NCBI GenBank assembly: GCA_902825215.1
Contig: LR782234.1
Span: forward strand, 6,187,799-6,251,798
DNA: 64,000 nucleotides
Reading direction: 5' to 3'
DNA from: Pseudomonas fluorescens
GTDB taxonomy: Bacteria; Pseudomonadota; Gammaproteobacteria; Pseudomonadales; Pseudomonadaceae
In this document: positions 61,521-64,000 of the stretch, one piece after another
How positions within the stretch are numbered: the first letter of the stretch is position 1
Layout: each line of letters starts with the position of its first letter
Position numbers and translations under genes: made by a program
Notes under the pieces: model-generated
What the model was told of the DNA's origin: nothing
The model's input: the letters and a program-made list of their open reading frames with translations, nothing else
Databases searched by the model: none

Positions 61521-63203
61521 TTACGCCTCGGCTTTTTTCGTCGCCGCTTCGATCTTACGCGTGATGTACCACTGTTGGGCAATCGACAGGCAGTTGTTCA
61601 CAACCCAGTACAGCACCAGACCCGCAGGGAACCACAGGAAGAAGAAGGTGAAGATGATTGGCATCATTTTCATCACCTTCGCCTGCATCGGATCCGGAGG
61701 TGTAGGGTTCAGCTGCTGCTGGATAAACATGGTCGCGCCCATGATGATCGGCAGAATGAAGAACGGATCCTTGATCGACAGGTCAGTGATCCACAGCATG
61801 AACGGCGCCTGACGCATCTCCACGCTTTCCAGCAGAACCCAGTACAGCGAAAGGAAAACCGGCATCTGCACGAGGATCGGCAAGCAGCCGCCCAGCGGAT
61901 TGATCTTCTCTTTCTTGTACAGCTCCATCATGGCTTGCGACATTTTCTGCCGGTCGTCGCCATGTTGCTCTTTCAGTGCAGCCAGTTTCGGCGCAACGGC
62001 ACGCATGCGCGCCATCGATTTGTAGCTGGCAGCCGACAACGGGAAGAAGATCCCTTTGATCAGCATGGTCAGGAAGATGATCGACCAGCCCCAGTTACCA
62101 ACAATCGCGTGGATGTGTTGCAGCAGCCAGAAGATTGGTTGGGCAATGAACCACAGGATGCCGTAGTCGACGGTCAGTTCCAGACCTGGGGACAACTCTT
62201 TCAGCACAGCCTGACTTTTCGGACCGGCGTACAGCACAGCGCTGGTTTCAACCTTGGCACCCGGAGCAGCGGTCAAGGTAGGACCGGTGTAACCGATGAT
62301 GTAGTTGCCCTTGCTGTCTTTACGGGTCTGGACGATGTTGTTTTCGCCCTTGGCCGGAATCCACGCAGTCACGAAGTAGTGTTGCAGCCAGGCAACCCAG
62401 CCACCGGTGACGGTTTCTTTGAGCTGCGCCTTGTCCATGTCCTTCATGGACACTTTCTTGTACGGCTCCGAACTTGTCCACAGGGCAGCGCCCAGGTAAG
62501 TCGCGGTGCCAGTCGCTGTTGTGGACGAAGGGTCCGCGCTCGCGTCGCGTTTGAGCTGCGCGAACATCGCGCCGTTCCAGGGCTGAGCACTCTGGTTATC
62601 CACAATGTAGGAAACGGCTACGTCATACAGGCCGCGTTTCAGAGTGAAACGCTTGATGTAGTTGACGCCATCCTTGCTGAATTTCAGGTCAACGACGAGT
62701 TGATCCTGACCATCAGCCAGTTGATAGGTCTTCTTCTCCGAGGAGTAAACCGGACGACCGGCCGGATTTGCGTCCGGGCCATTGGTGCCGATCAGACCGC
62801 TTTGTGCCAGATAAACACGTTCGCCGCCGTTATCGAACAGCTGGAACGGCACATCAGGACGATCCTGACGACGTGGATACAGAGGCAAGGTCAGTTGAGC
62901 GACGTCGCCACCTTGTGGATCGATCGAGAGATCGAGCACGTCGGTTTTGATCTGGATCAGATCCTTGCTGGCGGCTACCGGTGTTTCGGCAGGGGCGCTG
63001 GTATCGCTGGCGGCACGCGGAATATCGTCACTGGCGGCAGCATTGGTGCCAGTGGCGGTGTCCGGCAAACCGGATGTAGTCGTACTGGAAGCAACATTCT
63101 GAGTCGGCAGGGCAGCCTGGCCATAGTCCTGGTTCCATTTAAGAACCATAACGTAGGCCACGATTGCCAGGGCGACGATCAGGATCGTGCGTTTGATATC
63201 CAT
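61521..63203 (-). CDS. yidC: Membrane protein insertase YidC
   Basis: The 560-residue inner-membrane insertase has the N-terminal span (MDIKRTILIVALAIVAYVMV), a large periplasmic domain (about residues 60-340) and five C-terminal spans with the YidC core (WGWSIIFLTMLIKGIFFPLS, PVFLSLYWVLLESVEMRQAP). It inserts proteins such as subunit c of the ATP synthase with or without SecYEG. It begins two bases after yidD. Confidence 0.97.
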   Translation of the reverse strand: MDIKRTILIVALAIVAYVMVLKWNQDYGQAALPTQNVASSTTTSGLPDTATGTNAAASDDIPRAASDTSAPAETPVAASKDLIQIKTDVLDLSIDPQGGDVAQLTLPLYPRRQDRPDVPFQLFDNGGERVYLAQSGLIGTNGPDANPAGRPVYSSEKKTYQLADGQDQLVVDLKFSKDGVNYIKRFTLKRGLYDVAVSYIVDNQSAQPWNGAMFAQLKRDASADPSSTTATGTATYLGAALWTSSEPYKKVSMKDMDKAQLKETVTGGWVAWLQHYFVTAWIPAKGENNIVQTRKDSKGNYIIGYTGPTLTAAPGAKVETSAVLYAGPKSQAVLKELSPGLELTVDYGILWFIAQPIFWLLQHIHAIVGNWGWSIIFLTMLIKGIFFPLSAASYKSMARMRAVAPKLAALKEQHGDDRQKMSQAMMELYKKEKINPLGGCLPILVQMPVFLSLYWVLLESVEMRQAPFMLWITDLSIKDPFFILPIIMGATMFIQQQLNPTPPDPMQAKVMKMMPIIFTFFFLWFPAGLVLYWVVNNCLSIAQQWYITRKIEAATKKAEA

Positions 63204-63205
63204 GA

Positions 63206-63451
63206 TTACTCGGCCATCGAAGAAGAACGGGAGGTAGGGATAGGCGGAACCGGGTCATAACCACCGGGATTCCACGGATGACAGCGACCTAAACGACGAA
63301 AGGTCAGCCAGCCACCGCGCAGAAGGCCATGATTTTCAATGGCTTCATACGCGTAGCAGGAACAACTGGGGTAGAAGCGACAGTGGCTGGCCATCAAAGG
63401 ACTAATGGCATAGCGATAAAACTGGATCGGAACGAGGGCCAGTTTACGCAT
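63206..63451 (-). CDS. yidD: Membrane protein insertion efficiency factor YidD
   Basis: The 81-residue protein has the YidD core CRFYPSCSCYAYEAIENHG with three conserved cysteines and the C-terminal CHPWNPGGYDPVP. It assists YidC. It overlaps the rnpA end by eight bases and is two bases before yidC. Confidence 0.95.
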   Translation of the reverse strand: MRKLALVPIQFYRYAISPLMASHCRFYPSCSCYAYEAIENHGLLRGGWLTFRRLGRCHPWNPGGYDPVPPIPTSRSSSMAE

Positions 63452-63845
63452 CTGGACTGTCTACCCCTACAGTTTCGGTTTTGACTGCCGGAACCGGCTT
63501 GTTACGAGCCAGACGCTTCCAGAGTTTGCCGAAATGCTGAATCAATTCGGGGTTTTCTACATCGCCCAGACCTTTGCGCGCGACGATAACGATGTCCCAG
63601 CCGACCAGTGAATCCTGGTGCAGACGGAACGATTCGCGCATCAAACGTTTGAGGCGATTGCGCTCAACGGAGAGCTTGACGCTCTTTTTCCCGATAACCA
63701 GCCCGAGGCGGGGGTGATCAAGATCGTTGTCGCGTGCAAGGAGCAGGAGATTTTTCCCCGGAACCTTGCCGGTAGGGGAGTCAAAGACTGCCTTGAAATG
63801 CCGGGGGGTAAGCAGACGCTTTTCCCGACTGAAGTCCTGACTCAC
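63444..63845 (-). CDS. rnpA: Ribonuclease P protein component
   Basis: The 133-residue basic protein has the RNase P signature RNRLKRLMRESFR and starts with GTG at 63845 (encoding MSQDFSREKRLL by the usual initiation). GGAG sits directly against this GTG with no spacing, which is unusual and may lower yield. It supports the RNase P RNA in 5' maturation of tRNAs. It starts 16 bases after the rpmH stop. Confidence 0.92.
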   Translation of the reverse strand: MSQDFSREKRLLTPRHFKAVFDSPTGKVPGKNLLLLARDNDLDHPRLGLVIGKKSVKLSVERNRLKRLMRESFRLHQDSLVGWDIVIVARKGLGDVENPELIQHFGKLWKRLARNKPVPAVKTETVGVDSPDA

Positions 63846-63861
63846 CTCCAGTACCGGATTA

Positions 63862-63996
63862 TCAAACTGCCAGACGCGCACGACCTTTGGCGCGACGACG
63901 CGACAGGACTGCGCGACCGTTCTTGGTAGCCATGCGAGCACGGAAACCGTGGGTACGAGCGCGTTTGATAGTGCTTGGTTGGAAAGTACGTTTCAT
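63862..63996 (-). CDS. rpmH: 50S ribosomal protein L34
   Basis: The 44-residue protein MKRTFQPSTIKRARTHGFRA continues with RMATKNGRAVL and ends LAV, the standard L34 sequence. Stop TGA is at 63862-63864 and ATG at 63994-63996. Its promoter lies beyond the window. In pseudomonads the next features after rpmH are oriC and dnaA. Confidence 0.97.
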   Translation of the reverse strand: MKRTFQPSTIKRARTHGFRARMATKNGRAVLSRRRAKGRARLAV

Positions 63997-64000
63997 GTCG

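Noticed and set aside
61296..63260. Long plus-strand open frame opposite yidC and mnmE
   Set aside because: Antisense to yidC; composition rich in Arg, His and Gln with no recognisable domain, and it crosses a strong terminator.

Overview
The window is chromosomal DNA of a Pseudomonas, most likely of the P. fluorescens group, lying immediately to one side of the replication origin. The right end carries the conserved block rpmH-rnpA-yidD-yidC / mnmE / mnmG-rsmG-parA-parB / atpIBEFHAGDC / glmU / glmR-glmS, all on the minus strand. In pseudomonads dnaA and oriC lie just past rpmH, so they should sit beyond base 64000. High GC, REP-type inverted repeats with a Pseudomonas sequence, and an A-band (common polysaccharide antigen) cluster in the PAO1 gene order support this. 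No rRNA, tRNA, CRISPR or intact insertion sequence was seen.

Layout. (1) 1-3386: a zinc-starvation operon, folE2 plus a metal ABC transporter (ATPase, permease, binding protein), behind a Zur-like operator. (2) 3396-6703: a DUF3617 protein, cardiolipin synthase and cyclopropane fatty acid synthase. (3) 6911-12865: a minus-strand operon of three SPFH (HflK/HflC-type) membrane proteins, one with a 17-histidine tail, and a P1B-type ATPase. It lies behind a second operator almost identical to the first. (4) 13076-15810: an orphan dihydrolipoyl dehydrogenase, an Lrp/AsnC regulator and a LysE exporter. (5) 15807-24942: seven tightly packed minus-strand genes (two paralogous glycosyltransferases, two paralogous methyltransferases around an acyltransferase, a DUF3142 lipoprotein and a TPR-like protein), divergent from (6) 25369-34378: rmd-gmd-wbpW-wzm-wzt-wbpX-wbpY-wbpZ, which makes and exports the D-rhamnan O-polysaccharide. 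Block 5 probably decorates or terminates that polymer. (7) 34498-39438: a PNPOx-reductase-ferredoxin fusion, a glutathione S-transferase, a LysR regulator and a Fic protein beside the attTn7 site. (8) 39640-43828: glmS, glmR and glmU (UDP-GlcNAc supply). (9) 43946-51064: F1Fo ATP synthase. (10) 51213-55453: parB, parA, rsmG, mnmG. (11) 55454-60030: a DnaA-box-rich spacer and a Fur-type sigma/anti-sigma/TonB-receptor cassette lying between mnmG and mnmE. (12) 60069-63996: mnmE, yidC, yidD, rnpA, rpmH.

The most interesting unexplained unit is block 3: three stomatin-like proteins co-transcribed with a metal ATPase whose TM7/TM8 residues do not match the Zn/Cd class, apparently under zinc-starvation control. 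Two near-perfect parS sites sit inside genes of blocks 1 and 3. DnaA boxes are strongly concentrated in the last 22 kb.
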